NCBI GenBank assembly: GCA_036560485.1
Contig: DATBRC010000020.1
Coordinates: forward strand, 202,444 to 266,443
Source of the DNA: DATBRC01 sp036560485
GTDB lineage: Bacteria; Pseudomonadota; Gammaproteobacteria; Burkholderiales; Burkholderiaceae_D
DNA: 64,000 bases
Reading direction: 5' to 3'
A program made the translations under genes and the position numbers. Shown here in pieces: positions 53,012-62,118 of this stretch; position 1 is the stretch's first letter, and each line of letters begins with the position of its first letter. The notes under the pieces were generated by a model, which saw only the letters and a list, made by a program, of their open reading frames with translations, was not told where the DNA came from and did no database searches.

Positions 53012-54106
53012 ATGAACGATTGCCCTCCCATCGAAAACAAGCCTGCGTACGCCTATCCACGCTTGCGCAGGCTTGCGATCGATCTCGGATATACACTGAT
53101 TTTTTGCGTGATGATGGGGTTGATCGTCACGTATGTGATGCGGATTGGCCGCTCATTTCCGGAAAACCTGATTTTTTCGATCTGTCACGGCATGCTGACG
53201 ACGCTGTTGATCGACGGCGGGCGGCTGTTGCTGTGGGGATTACCCAAACCGCCCAAGATCCCGTTTTTTACGCTGCTTGTCGTATCGATTCCTGCTGCAA
53301 AATATTTCGGCAATCTGATGGCAGTGCACTTGCTGGGACTGCCGCCGCAAAATGTATTCGCGCTCCAGGCACAGAACGCAACAGGTTTTCTAATTTTGTC
53401 GATACTCGGCTGCTTCTTCGTCACCTGGTTCTTTTGGACACGTGGCAAGCTGATGTATCTGCAAGCGCAAGCCGAAGCGGAAAAGGCGCGCGCCGCCGCG
53501 ATTGAAAAGCAGGCGATGCAAGCGCAGCTGCAGCTTTTGCAGGCGCAGATCGAGCCGCACATGCTATTCAATACGCTGGCGAATCTGCAAGGCTTGATCG
53601 CAGTCGATACACTGCGCGCGCAACACATGCTGGAACAATTGATCATCTACCTGCGCGCGACATTGTCATCTTCACGTGCCGAACAAACTACGTTGGCACA
53701 TGAATTTTCCTTGATGGATGCGTATCTGGAACTGATGTCGATCCGGATGGGCACACGATTAAAATATAGGCTCGAGCTGCCGGAAAATTTGCGCGAAAAA
53801 TATATTCCCCCCATGCTGCTGCAGCCGCTGATTGAAAACGCGATTAAGCATGGCATCGAACCCAATGTTGAAGGCGGCAACATCACCGTCATCGCAATAC
53901 AACAAGCCGACTTATTGCACCTCTCCGTCGCCGATACAGGATCAGGCTTGCAAGATTCAACCTCATCACAGACCAAGGGCACCAATGTTGGACTGGCAAA
54001 TGTACGCGAACGATTACAGGCTCTATACGGCGACCGCGCCTCATTATCATTGACCGCCAACAAGCCGACCGGCGCGCTGGCACAACTCACCATTCCACTA
54101 TCATGA
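53012..54106 (+). CDS. LytS-type sensor histidine kinase
   Basis: This 364-residue kinase has four membrane spans in its first 150 residues, a short coiled coil (about 150-180) and the His_kinase domain with phosphoacceptor His183 in QIEPHMLFNTLANLQGL. The ATP-binding domain follows with PLIENAIKHGIEPN (N box) and DTGSGL (G box). No extracytoplasmic sensor domain is visible, so signals are probably sensed in or near the membrane. Its stop overlaps the start of the response regulator gene by four bases. Confidence 0.9.
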   Translation: MNDCPPIENKPAYAYPRLRRLAIDLGYTLIFCVMMGLIVTYVMRIGRSFPENLIFSICHGMLTTLLIDGGRLLLWGLPKPPKIPFFTLLVVSIPAAKYFGNLMAVHLLGLPPQNVFALQAQNATGFLILSILGCFFVTWFFWTRGKLMYLQAQAEAEKARAAAIEKQAMQAQLQLLQAQIEPHMLFNTLANLQGLIAVDTLRAQHMLEQLIIYLRATLSSSRAEQTTLAHEFSLMDAYLELMSIRMGTRLKYRLELPENLREKYIPPMLLQPLIENAIKHGIEPNVEGGNITVIAIQQADLLHLSVADTGSGLQDSTSSQTKGTNVGLANVRERLQALYGDRASLSLTANKPTGALAQLTIPLS

Positions 54107-54885
54107 TCCATGCACTGATCGCAGAAGACGAACCTATCCTGGCCGCCACGTTAAGCAAGGCGCTGCAACGCTTATGGCCTGAATTGCAAATCAGCGCAAT
54201 GGTTGAGAACGGCATCGCCGCCGTGCAGGAATCGCTGGCGCAGCAACCGGATATCCTTTTCCTCGACATCAAGATGCCGGGCAAGACAGGCCTGGAAGCC
54301 GCGCAGGAATTGGCGGAAGACTGGCCTGATGACAAACCATTTCCGTTGATCGTATTTGTCACCGCCTACGATCAATTTGCACTGGAAGCTTTTGAGCATG
54401 CCGCCGTCGATTACGTCACCAAACCAATCAACGACGAGCGATTGACCAAGACCATCACACGATTGAAAGCAAGATTAACTCAACCGCAAAATCAACATGA
54501 TGAATTGGAACGCATCGTTGGACAATTGCGTTCACTAACACCGGCGCAGACAAACGCAGAACGCCTGACAATCGTCCGTGCCGCCATCGGCAACCAGATC
54601 CGCATGATACCGATCGGCGACGTCGTCTACTTTGAAGCAACCGATAAGTACGTCAATGTCGTCACAGCCGACAGCGAATCGCTGATTCGCACCAGCTTGA
54701 AAGAACTGCTGCCGCAACTCGACAGCAATCAATTTTGGCAAATCCATCGCGGCACGGTCGTCAATGCAAATTGCATTCAAATGGCAGTGCGTGACGAAGC
54801 AGGAAAATTATCCATCAAATTGCACAACAGAAAAGAAAGCCTTCCCGTCAGTCGCCTGTTTGCGCATTTATTCAAGCAAATGTGA
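54103..54885 (+). CDS. LytTR-family response regulator
   Basis: This 260-residue regulator has an N-terminal receiver domain with acidic pocket E8, D9 and phosphoacceptor D55 in LFLDIKMPG, plus conserved Lys in YVTKP. A C-terminal LytTR DNA-binding domain (about 155-258) carries YFEATDKYVNVVT and HRGTVVNANCI. AlgR/LytR-type proteins control pili, biofilm or nutrient uptake genes. The kinase partner is directly upstream with an ATGA overlap. Confidence 0.9.
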   Translation: MIHALIAEDEPILAATLSKALQRLWPELQISAMVENGIAAVQESLAQQPDILFLDIKMPGKTGLEAAQELAEDWPDDKPFPLIVFVTAYDQFALEAFEHAAVDYVTKPINDERLTKTITRLKARLTQPQNQHDELERIVGQLRSLTPAQTNAERLTIVRAAIGNQIRMIPIGDVVYFEATDKYVNVVTADSESLIRTSLKELLPQLDSNQFWQIHRGTVVNANCIQMAVRDEAGKLSIKLHNRKESLPVSRLFAHLFKQM

Positions 54886-55080
54886 CTGGCTGCAACACGA
54901 CTAGCAGCACCACGATCACTCTGTACGCTGCAACAACGCCGCTAAATATCAAGGCAGTGTCGGAATAGGTTGATTGTCATCGCCCTCCATAACATAATGC
55001 AGCAACCATACATCCTGGTTTTGCAGTGGGATGCCGGCGTATCAATCGTCAGTCATCGTTTCAACAAAGGAGGCAGTCAG

Positions 55081-55755
55081 ATGAAGTTCGCAAAAATATC
55101 AGCAACAGCTCTCATGCTCACCGCACTGGCATCCAGTGCGCTCATCAGCACCGCTGCACAAGCGCAGCAGTCGGACATGACATTCTTTGTGACGAGCGTC
55201 GGCTCAGGCAAAGGGGCCGATCTCGGCGGCCTGCAAGGTGCCGATGCGCATTGCGCCGAACTGGCCAAGGCGGCAGGCTCGACCAAGACGAATTGGCATG
55301 CTTATTTGAGCGCGACAGCGCCGACCTTCAGCACGCCAGGTGTGAACGCGCGCGACCGTATCGGCAAAGGCCCATGGCAAAACGCCAAAGGCGTCGTGAT
55401 TGCCAAGAATGTGGCAGACCTGCATTCGGCCTCCAACAATCTCAACAAACAAACCGCATTGACTGAAAAAGGCGAACAAGTCAACGGCCGCGGCGACCCT
55501 GTCAACACGCATGACATGCTGACCGGCTCCGATCCGGATGGATACTATTCGACAGCAAGCGGCGATACGACATGTCACAACTGGACCAGTAGCGGCGAAG
55601 GCGCCACTATTGTCGGACACCATGATCGTCAGGGTGTAAATGATTCGTACCAGATGCATACATGGAATTCTGCACATGGCACACGCGGTTGCAGCCAGGA
55701 TGGTTTGAAAAGTACCGGTGGCGCCGGTTTGTTTTACTGCTTTGTCGCCAACTAA
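55081..55755 (+). CDS. Secreted lectin-like protein
   Basis: This 224-residue protein has a signal peptide (cleavage near AQA-Q at about 29). The mature part, with FFVTSVGSGKGADLGGLQGADAHC, NARDRIGKGPW and GGAGLFYCF, matches a proteobacterial family usually annotated as lectin and related in pattern to C-type-lectin/endostatin folds. Four or more conserved cysteines suggest disulfides. AAAGGAGG lies seven bases before the chosen ATG; the frame is open 37 codons upstream. Sugar binding is not shown. Confidence 0.7.
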   Translation: MKFAKISATALMLTALASSALISTAAQAQQSDMTFFVTSVGSGKGADLGGLQGADAHCAELAKAAGSTKTNWHAYLSATAPTFSTPGVNARDRIGKGPWQNAKGVVIAKNVADLHSASNNLNKQTALTEKGEQVNGRGDPVNTHDMLTGSDPDGYYSTASGDTTCHNWTSSGEGATIVGHHDRQGVNDSYQMHTWNSAHGTRGCSQDGLKSTGGAGLFYCFVAN

Positions 55756-55880
55756 CGGCTGAATAAGTTCTATGTGTGTTCTTGGAATTCAACAGGAACC
55801 GGGAACACACAAGCAGCCGGTCTGAACCCATTCATTCAATAGCCGGCAAACAAGGCGAGCACGAATCAGTTTTACCCGAG

Positions 55881-58800
55881 TTAAAATTTTCCTGTCGCCA
55901 GTACATCTGCAAGTTCTTCTGCCAGCATCGGCTTGCAGAAATAAAATCCCTGGATTTCGTCACACTTTTGTTCAATCAAAAAAGCCAGCTCCTCTTCTTT
56001 TTCTACACCCTCGGCAATCACTTTCAGATTCAAATTATGGGCAAGTGCAATCACCGCTTTCACAATCGTTACATCGTGCGAGTTGGTTGACGTAATACCC
56101 TCTACAAACAGTCGATCAATTTTTAAATTATCGAGTGGGAAGCGACGCAAATAATTGAGCGAAGAATAACCGGTGCCAAAATCATCGAGAGAAAGTTGCA
56201 CCCCCAGCTCTTTCAAACCTGACAGCGTCATGATGGCCTCTTCCGCTTCCTGCATCAGCACACTCTCGGTCAACTCAAGTTCAAGATATTTCGGATCCAG
56301 CGCAGTCTCTTGCAATACTTTTTTTACCAAGCCGACCAAGTCGTGATGACGGAACTGACGCGCAGACAGATTGACCGCAATGCTGATCAAAGGCATGCCT
56401 GCATTTTGCCAAGCCTGATTCTGCGCACATGCCGTTCTCAAGACCCACGTCCCAAGCGGAATGATCAAACCAGTTTCTTCTGCAATCGATATGAACTTGG
56501 AAGGAGAAATGATGCCGCGCTCGGGATGGTTCCACCGTACCAGTGCTTCTACTGCGACAATCTTGCGTGTGCGCAAATCAACTTTCGGCTGGTAGTGCAG
56601 CAGCAATTCATTGTGGCTCAATGCATAGTGCAACTCGTTTTCCAGCGCATGGCGCTCACGATTATACGTATTGATCTCCTCCGTATATAAATGAAAATTC
56701 GAGCGCCCGTTTTGCTTGGCACGATACATCGCCATGTCGACATTTTTCAGCAAGGTCTCTTCATTCTCGCCATCCGCCGGATAAAGACTGACGCCAATAC
56801 TCGCACTGATATATAACGTATGACCTTCAATAGAAAACGATTGAGACAGCACATCCAGCACCTTGCGCGCAACCAGCACAGCAGCGTCGTCATCCACCAT
56901 GTCGGGCATCAGGATCACGAATTCATCGCCGCCGAGACGCGCAACCGTATCGGTATCTCGTACACAGGAATGCAGGCGCCCCGCCACCGCCTGCAATAAT
57001 TCATCGCCGGCTGCATGACCAAGGCTATCGTTGATCACCTTGAAGTGATCCAGATCGAGCAACAACACTGCGACCAAATGACCATAGTGTTGTGCTGTCG
57101 TGATTGCGTGCTTGAGACGCTGACTCAGGCAATTCCGATTGACGAGGCCGGTCAACACATCGTGATTGGCAAAATACTCAAGTTGCTGCGCATGGCGCAC
57201 ACGTGCCGCATCGGCGCGCAAGGCGGTGATTCCATACGCGAGATTGTCCGCCATTTCTTCAACGATCTTGACTTCATTCTCGATAAAAGTATCGCCTTGA
57301 GTCGAATACACTGTCAAAGCACCGAGGATTTTCTGACCTGCTTTCAGCGGGATGGAAATCGCCGAGACAATCCCGTGCGCAGCAAGGAAATCATGCCATG
57401 GCGCATATGTACGATTCGTCTGCATCGCATGGGCCACAATGGTTTTCCCGGTTCGTATCGCAGTTCCGGTTACGCCCTTCCCTGGATTCTCTTCATCCCA
57501 GCTGACATGATTCACTACTTCAAAAAGTGCGCCGATTTCCGATTCAGCCAGTGCAACAGGCAACACTTTCTTCGATTCGTCTTCATCAACATAGCCTACC
57601 CACACAAAAGGATAGCCGCTTATTTTTTGCACGATGCCGCATATATGACTCAACAAAGTCGATTCATCCGTCGCGCGTACAAGCGCCTGGTTACAGGCGA
57701 TGAGGACACGCAACGCGCGGTCAATTCGCCGGCGTTCCGTAATATCCAGCATGATGCCGATGGTCGCCATCTTGCCGTCCAGTTCCATTCTCGAACCAAA
57801 TACCTCAACATCAAATAGAGATCCATCCTTCTTTCTCGCTTGGCGTTCATAGTGCACCGCATTGATATCATCGCGCAAACGCTTCTGCATGTTTTCTTCA
57901 ACAACGTGACGATCACTTTCAGGAACAATATCGAAAACACTGACGGAGGAAATCATTTCATCCTGAGTATATGAAAACATTTCCGCCATTTTAGGATTTA
58001 CGAAACGGAATCCATGGTCACGTGTGATATACACTCCGACCACGGAATTTTCGGCAAGCCCGCGAAACATGGATTCCGCCTGTTGAATATTCTTTTTATC
58101 CGTCTCGATACGGGTGATCAGATCGCTGATGTGTTCTGCAGAATGCATGAGTGCATCGGCAAGCTGGCCGATTTCATCATTTGAACGATGCCGTATTCGA
58201 ACTTGATAATTACCCTGTGCGAATTCCCTGCTGCTTTGCGCCAATGCGCGAAGTGGATAAACAATTTGCTTGCGTGCTCCCAGAAAGACAATCAAAAGAA
58301 CGCACCCGTCCAAAAACAATAACTCATACATTTGCATCATCGCACGCTCTTGTGTCCTCTGACTCTCACTGGTCAGTGCGCTAACGAGCGTTTCTGCATC
58401 GGCCAGCAAGCGTGCCGAGTCCTCGGTTATGGAGGTAATTTCAAATGCGGTATCAGCCGCGCGTGGTCCGGCGCTCAGCGCATTCTCCACGTGCCTTCGA
58501 TAAATAGTCAAATCGCGCCGGGTAATTTCCAGCAGCGGAACAATCTCCATGGAGATGCGATTGATGTAATAACCAAATGCGTTGCCACCGTCGCCCAATG
58601 CTGTCAATGCTGTTTCATAATCGGCCAGAATACTTTTGACATCCTCCTTAATATCACTATCTTGTCCCAGCATCTGCTTGGTCGCTTCAAACGCGATTTT
58701 CTGGCTCATCATGCGCAGTTTTCCGGAGACGTTAATCGTCTCTGCCACACCATTCAGATTTTGCAGCAAGGTACGCATGACAACGACATTGGCAATCGCG

Positions 58801-58910
58801 ACCAGAAAAATAATCGTAAATATCGCACCGATTTTTTTGCTGATCGTTGGCGCAAACAAGCGATGTGTTTTGTTTTGCTGTGCGCTATTTTTGCTGAGTT
58901 CGTGTGTCAT
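55881..58910 (-). CDS. HAMP-PAS-GAF-GGDEF-EAL c-di-GMP turnover protein
   Basis: This 1009-residue membrane protein has two spans (about 28-48 and 195-215) around a PilJ-like helical periplasmic sensor, then HAMP (about 215-270), PAS (about 285-395), GAF (about 410-570), GGDEF with intact RLGGDEFVILMPD and EAL with intact EALVRWNHPERG, DDFGTGYSSL and EGVEKEEE. Both synthesis and breakdown of c-di-GMP are possible. The PilJ-like sensor region is of the type first seen in nitrate/chemotaxis receptors. The GGDEF-EAL half is similar to that of the protein at 35749-37812. Confidence 0.88.
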   Translation of the reverse strand: MTHELSKNSAQQNKTHRLFAPTISKKIGAIFTIIFLVAIANVVVMRTLLQNLNGVAETINVSGKLRMMSQKIAFEATKQMLGQDSDIKEDVKSILADYETALTALGDGGNAFGYYINRISMEIVPLLEITRRDLTIYRRHVENALSAGPRAADTAFEITSITEDSARLLADAETLVSALTSESQRTQERAMMQMYELLFLDGCVLLIVFLGARKQIVYPLRALAQSSREFAQGNYQVRIRHRSNDEIGQLADALMHSAEHISDLITRIETDKKNIQQAESMFRGLAENSVVGVYITRDHGFRFVNPKMAEMFSYTQDEMISSVSVFDIVPESDRHVVEENMQKRLRDDINAVHYERQARKKDGSLFDVEVFGSRMELDGKMATIGIMLDITERRRIDRALRVLIACNQALVRATDESTLLSHICGIVQKISGYPFVWVGYVDEDESKKVLPVALAESEIGALFEVVNHVSWDEENPGKGVTGTAIRTGKTIVAHAMQTNRTYAPWHDFLAAHGIVSAISIPLKAGQKILGALTVYSTQGDTFIENEVKIVEEMADNLAYGITALRADAARVRHAQQLEYFANHDVLTGLVNRNCLSQRLKHAITTAQHYGHLVAVLLLDLDHFKVINDSLGHAAGDELLQAVAGRLHSCVRDTDTVARLGGDEFVILMPDMVDDDAAVLVARKVLDVLSQSFSIEGHTLYISASIGVSLYPADGENEETLLKNVDMAMYRAKQNGRSNFHLYTEEINTYNRERHALENELHYALSHNELLLHYQPKVDLRTRKIVAVEALVRWNHPERGIISPSKFISIAEETGLIIPLGTWVLRTACAQNQAWQNAGMPLISIAVNLSARQFRHHDLVGLVKKVLQETALDPKYLELELTESVLMQEAEEAIMTLSGLKELGVQLSLDDFGTGYSSLNYLRRFPLDNLKIDRLFVEGITSTNSHDVTIVKAVIALAHNLNLKVIAEGVEKEEELAFLIEQKCDEIQGFYFCKPMLAEELADVLATGKF

Positions 58911-59428
58911 GGTATCTCCCGATGCAGGCTCAGCTTGGCCCGGGAGCGATCAATCAAGTTAGAAAAAACGGCGGACAACATGATAGCCACCACAAAAAAT
59001 CTGAATGAAATGAGTTCTAGAAAAATTTAACAATCCGATCGACTCTGGTTGTATAAGTCATTGGCGTGCCGACAGATCGTAACGAAAAGCAACGCAATAT
59101 TTATGCCCAGTGACAAAGCGCACAAATTTGATGCATACATTGCTACACACTCCGATTGTTACTGCAAAATTGATAACAACAGGACGTCAGACTCTGCAAT
59201 TACAAAAAAAATCTCACCAATTGGATATTTATCGTAGCGGCGGAATCAATGACAAAGGAGCACTCAATCCGGTCATCAACTGGATCCTCCATTCACAGCA
59301 TTTAACAAAATATCCCAGACAAAACAGACAACATTGCGAACGACATTTAGTGAAACGCCACTAAATTTTTTGTGACTTGCAGTGACTATTTGATAGACTG
59401 ACACACACTGACTTTTGCGAACACGATC
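58911..59428. other. Intergenic region, 518 bases
   Basis: I see no convincing gene here. It contains a 14-base solo repeat end at 59006-59019 and is otherwise AT-rich without clear motifs. The first part must hold the promoter of the GGDEF/EAL gene. Confidence 0.45.
59006..59019. repeat. Solo end related to the 61054-61295 element
   Basis: TGAAATGAGTTCTA is identical to the last 14 bases of the right end of the element at 61054-61295. There is no matching left end nearby. With only 14 bases, chance is possible. Confidence 0.35.
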
Positions 59429-59623
59429 ATGCATGAACGCCTACAACTTGCTCTCGATGCACTTGGTTATGAAACGGTGGAAGATTTACGCTACAAAAGC
59501 AACCTGATCCATGCCATTCAGGTTTTTGCGCTGGTAAAAGGCGACGAAGACATGGAAGCGGCATGTGATGCCGAAATTGAAAAAATCAGGCGCGAGGTTG
59601 CAAGGCGTCAGGTAAAGAAATAA
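59429..59623 (+). CDS. Small conserved-looking hypothetical protein
   Basis: This 64-residue acidic helical protein (MHERLQLALDALGYETVEDL, then a KGDEDMEAACDAEIEKIRRE helix and a basic end) has the composition of a real small cytoplasmic protein. No strong ribosome-binding site or family is recognised. It lies alone between two repeat-containing regions. Confidence 0.5.
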   Translation: MHERLQLALDALGYETVEDLRYKSNLIHAIQVFALVKGDEDMEAACDAEIEKIRREVARRQVKK

Positions 59624-59638
59624 TCCATTGATAGTGTA

Positions 59639-59769
59639 TGTCGTTCCAGCGGGGGTAAGCTGGAATCCAGCGTCTTTCGGAACAGCCTCCAAAGTTACTT
59701 GGACAAATCCCGATTTGATTTAATCAGAATAAAGTCACTGGGTTCCAGCTTACAACCGCTGGAACGACA
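59639..59769. repeat. MITE-like element with 31-bp inverted ends
   Basis: Bases 59640-59670 (starting GTCGTTCCAGCGG, ending GCTGGAATCCAG) and 59738-59768 are inverted repeats with three mismatches in 31 positions. The 67-base interior has no coding content. This resembles the family of repeats in proteobacteria that begin with GTCGTTCC and contain GCTGGAATCCAG. Confidence 0.75.
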
Positions 59770-59834
59770 CAGTTATGCGATGCGTATCGGCACGTCATGA
59801 GTAAAATGATTCAATCTGAGCGTGCAACAAATTT

Positions 59835-60986
59835 TCAATTCGATTCCTTGATGATGCGTGCCTCATTCGGCTGAATCGGACGCGCATTCATCGGATACAG
59901 ACGAGCAAAGATCGCGATCTGCGGCGCAGACATCTTGATCGGCTGTTTCATCACCATCCACAACACCTCTTCGCTGCAAGGTGGAGTCGTCAGCGAACCC
60001 ATGTATGTATAGTACTCGCGTGACATCGGCAGCAATTGACTGACATCAATCAATCCTGTCGGCACAACCGGATCGCTTTTTTCCAGCGGCAGATTGTTCC
60101 ACACATTCTGGATGATGCTGTTGGCTACACCCTCATCAACCAGCAATGCCACGACAGCCAGTTTGCCATCGTCACCCTTGTGAACCAGATGCACCACCAT
60201 TTGGAAACCCTTGCCATTGACATGCTCTTCCGATGGACGATGGAAGTGGAATTGCAGCAACTCATATGTGTGCCCGGTCAGTGTGAAATGATTGCCTGGC
60301 TCCAGATCGACTTGAATCGTATGGCCGTTGTCTGTGACTTTGTAATGTACCGGTTTATACTCAAATTGAATCGGCTCCAGATCGACCTTGATGCCATCGT
60401 GAATATCGATCGGCGACTGGCGCTTGCCGGTTGCACATTGCGCCCATGCGGTGTTCAGCTTGCCCCAATGCGATGGGCCGTCTTCTCCATCGTAAGACCA
60501 ATGTTTTGATTCCTCATGTGCTTCTGCAGTTTTTTCTTTTTCTTTTGAATTTGCCTTTACATTGCCGACCTTGCGCACATGCGCCATTGCTTTTGCAGAG
60601 GCAGACTTGCTGGCATTTCTCGCGCGGATTGCGGCAAGCCGGACCTTGATCTTCTCGGCCAGTTCTTGTTGTGCCTTTTCTTCCGCCGACATGGATGCAT
60701 CGACATTGCCGGAAGCAGGTGTCTCCTTTGCAGGCGCGCTTGCAGCGGCACTCTCACTTGACGTACTAGATGCACTTGCAGCACTAGCCGGCGTGTCAGT
60801 TTTGGCAACTTCCTTGTCACTGCTGAGAACAGCGCTCTTGCCTGCATCCGCACTGGCCGGTTTGGCCGAAGTGTCCTTGAACGGCACTTCCAGATGAAGC
60901 GGCTGCGACAGACGAATCAAATTATCAGCAGCAAAAACATGCGAAAACACCAACAGACTGGCTAAAAATACAATTGGAGTACGCAT
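59835..60986 (-). CDS. Alpha-carbonic anhydrase with long N-terminal extension
   Basis: This 383-residue periplasmic enzyme has a signal peptide (cleavage near VFA-A at about 19), then about 130 residues rich in Ala, Ser and Lys without clear fold, then an alpha-type carbonic anhydrase domain (about 165-380). Zinc ligands are seen as the two His of LQFHFHRPSEEH and the His of VVHLVHK. QSPIDI and TTPPCSE are also present. It catalyses CO2 hydration. Typical bacterial alpha enzymes are about 220-260 residues; the extension may anchor or space the enzyme in the envelope. Confidence 0.9.
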   Translation of the reverse strand: MRTPIVFLASLLVFSHVFAADNLIRLSQPLHLEVPFKDTSAKPASADAGKSAVLSSDKEVAKTDTPASAASASSTSSESAAASAPAKETPASGNVDASMSAEEKAQQELAEKIKVRLAAIRARNASKSASAKAMAHVRKVGNVKANSKEKEKTAEAHEESKHWSYDGEDGPSHWGKLNTAWAQCATGKRQSPIDIHDGIKVDLEPIQFEYKPVHYKVTDNGHTIQVDLEPGNHFTLTGHTYELLQFHFHRPSEEHVNGKGFQMVVHLVHKGDDGKLAVVALLVDEGVANSIIQNVWNNLPLEKSDPVVPTGLIDVSQLLPMSREYYTYMGSLTTPPCSEEVLWMVMKQPIKMSAPQIAIFARLYPMNARPIQPNEARIIKESN

Positions 60987-61053
60987 GGGTTATTCAAGTA
61001 AAAGAAAGTGGGCCATGGTTCGTATACGGCTGATCTCTCTTTAACTTGAATTT

Positions 61054-61295
61054 TAGAACTCATTTCATAAATAGCTGCGTGAGGGAATGGTGCTGGGAGG
61101 GATGCATCGCTAGGGCGAAGCAGGGAATTCGGACAGCATGCTGTCCGCCTGCGTAGCTGTAACGGCATGCCAGCCGGTACGCGCGCTGCAAGCGCAGTGC
61201 GACGCAAAGGGTGATCCCCTTTGCTAGCGCTGCAACAACGCGAGGCGCCATCCAAGCGCCGTTCACGCATGCGGGTATTTATGAAATGAGTTCTA
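61054..61295. repeat. MITE-like element with perfect 20-bp inverted ends
   Basis: TAGAACTCATTTCATAAATA at 61054-61073 is exactly complementary to 61276-61295. The 242-base element is GC-rich inside and has no transposase. TA at both outer ends would fit a TA target duplication. The interior shares a core with the element at 5265-5421, and its ends recur at 22472 and 59006. Confidence 0.75.
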
Positions 61296-61332
61296 TTAAA
61301 TGGTCAGTTGTATGGATCCGACATTCACCGAC

Positions 61333-61902
61333 TCAATCTTTCCAGATCTTCTCGACAAGCTCATCTGTTTCAAGAGGAAACAAAGATTTCTGCTGGACCG
61401 CCTTCCACTCCGCAGGATTGGGGGCAGTGCGCGACGGCTCCTTGCCGCCCCACAGCCCTACCTTCAAAGCAAACACGACCGGACCATCTTTTATTTTTGG
61501 TGGAAGGATGATTCGGATCTTCGCGATCAGCTCGCTGTTTAATGCATCCGCAACGGAAGGATCAAAATCAAGCCACACATTTGATCGCTGGCCGGGACGC
61601 AACGCTACAACGATAAAACCCGCTGTCGTCGTTTGCTGTCCAACATTTTCGATTACTGTCCTGCCTGCTGTTTCGATAGTCTTGATGTAAGTTGCCAGCG
61701 CGTCGGTACTGACTACACGGTCACGGTAGATGTAATTGGGTTGCATCAGAACGGCCTTAAACATCGTCAACGGTTCTGCAGCGCGTGCTGCGCAACAAAG
61801 CAGAGCAAGCATGATAAACATACCCATGCTTTGGTTTGTGCGCCGTCCAATATGGAGATGGCCGCGAACTTGATGGCGGAAAATGCTTGAGAAGATAGAC
61901 AT
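61333..61902 (-). CDS. Exported protein of unknown function
   Basis: This protein of up to 189 residues has a hydrophobic stretch MGMFIMLALLCCAARA (about 26-41) that ends like a signal peptide, so the real start may be the ATG at 61827, although no clear ribosome-binding site decides it. The mature part contains alternating beta segments (TAGFIVVALRPGQRSNVWLD) and a C-terminal charged helix. I do not recognise the family. Confidence 0.55.
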   Translation of the reverse strand: MSIFSSIFRHQVRGHLHIGRRTNQSMGMFIMLALLCCAARAAEPLTMFKAVLMQPNYIYRDRVVSTDALATYIKTIETAGRTVIENVGQQTTTAGFIVVALRPGQRSNVWLDFDPSVADALNSELIAKIRIILPPKIKDGPVVFALKVGLWGGKEPSRTAPNPAEWKAVQQKSLFPLETDELVEKIWKD

Positions 61903-62118
61903 TGGCTGAGGAAAATCCTGGTCGATGTGTTAGCTGCCGGATGATGCACGCGCAATCAAATATGCGAACCTATCCGTGCGCTACAGCATACACATCGAAA
62001 AAACCGACGTCCACAGGATCAACAAAAGTTTTTCCTTGCAGACTTCAAAGTTGTTGTGCTCACCCAACTTCGATAGTACAGGAGCGTGCATTGTACACGC
62101 CCCGCTTCCATACATCAG

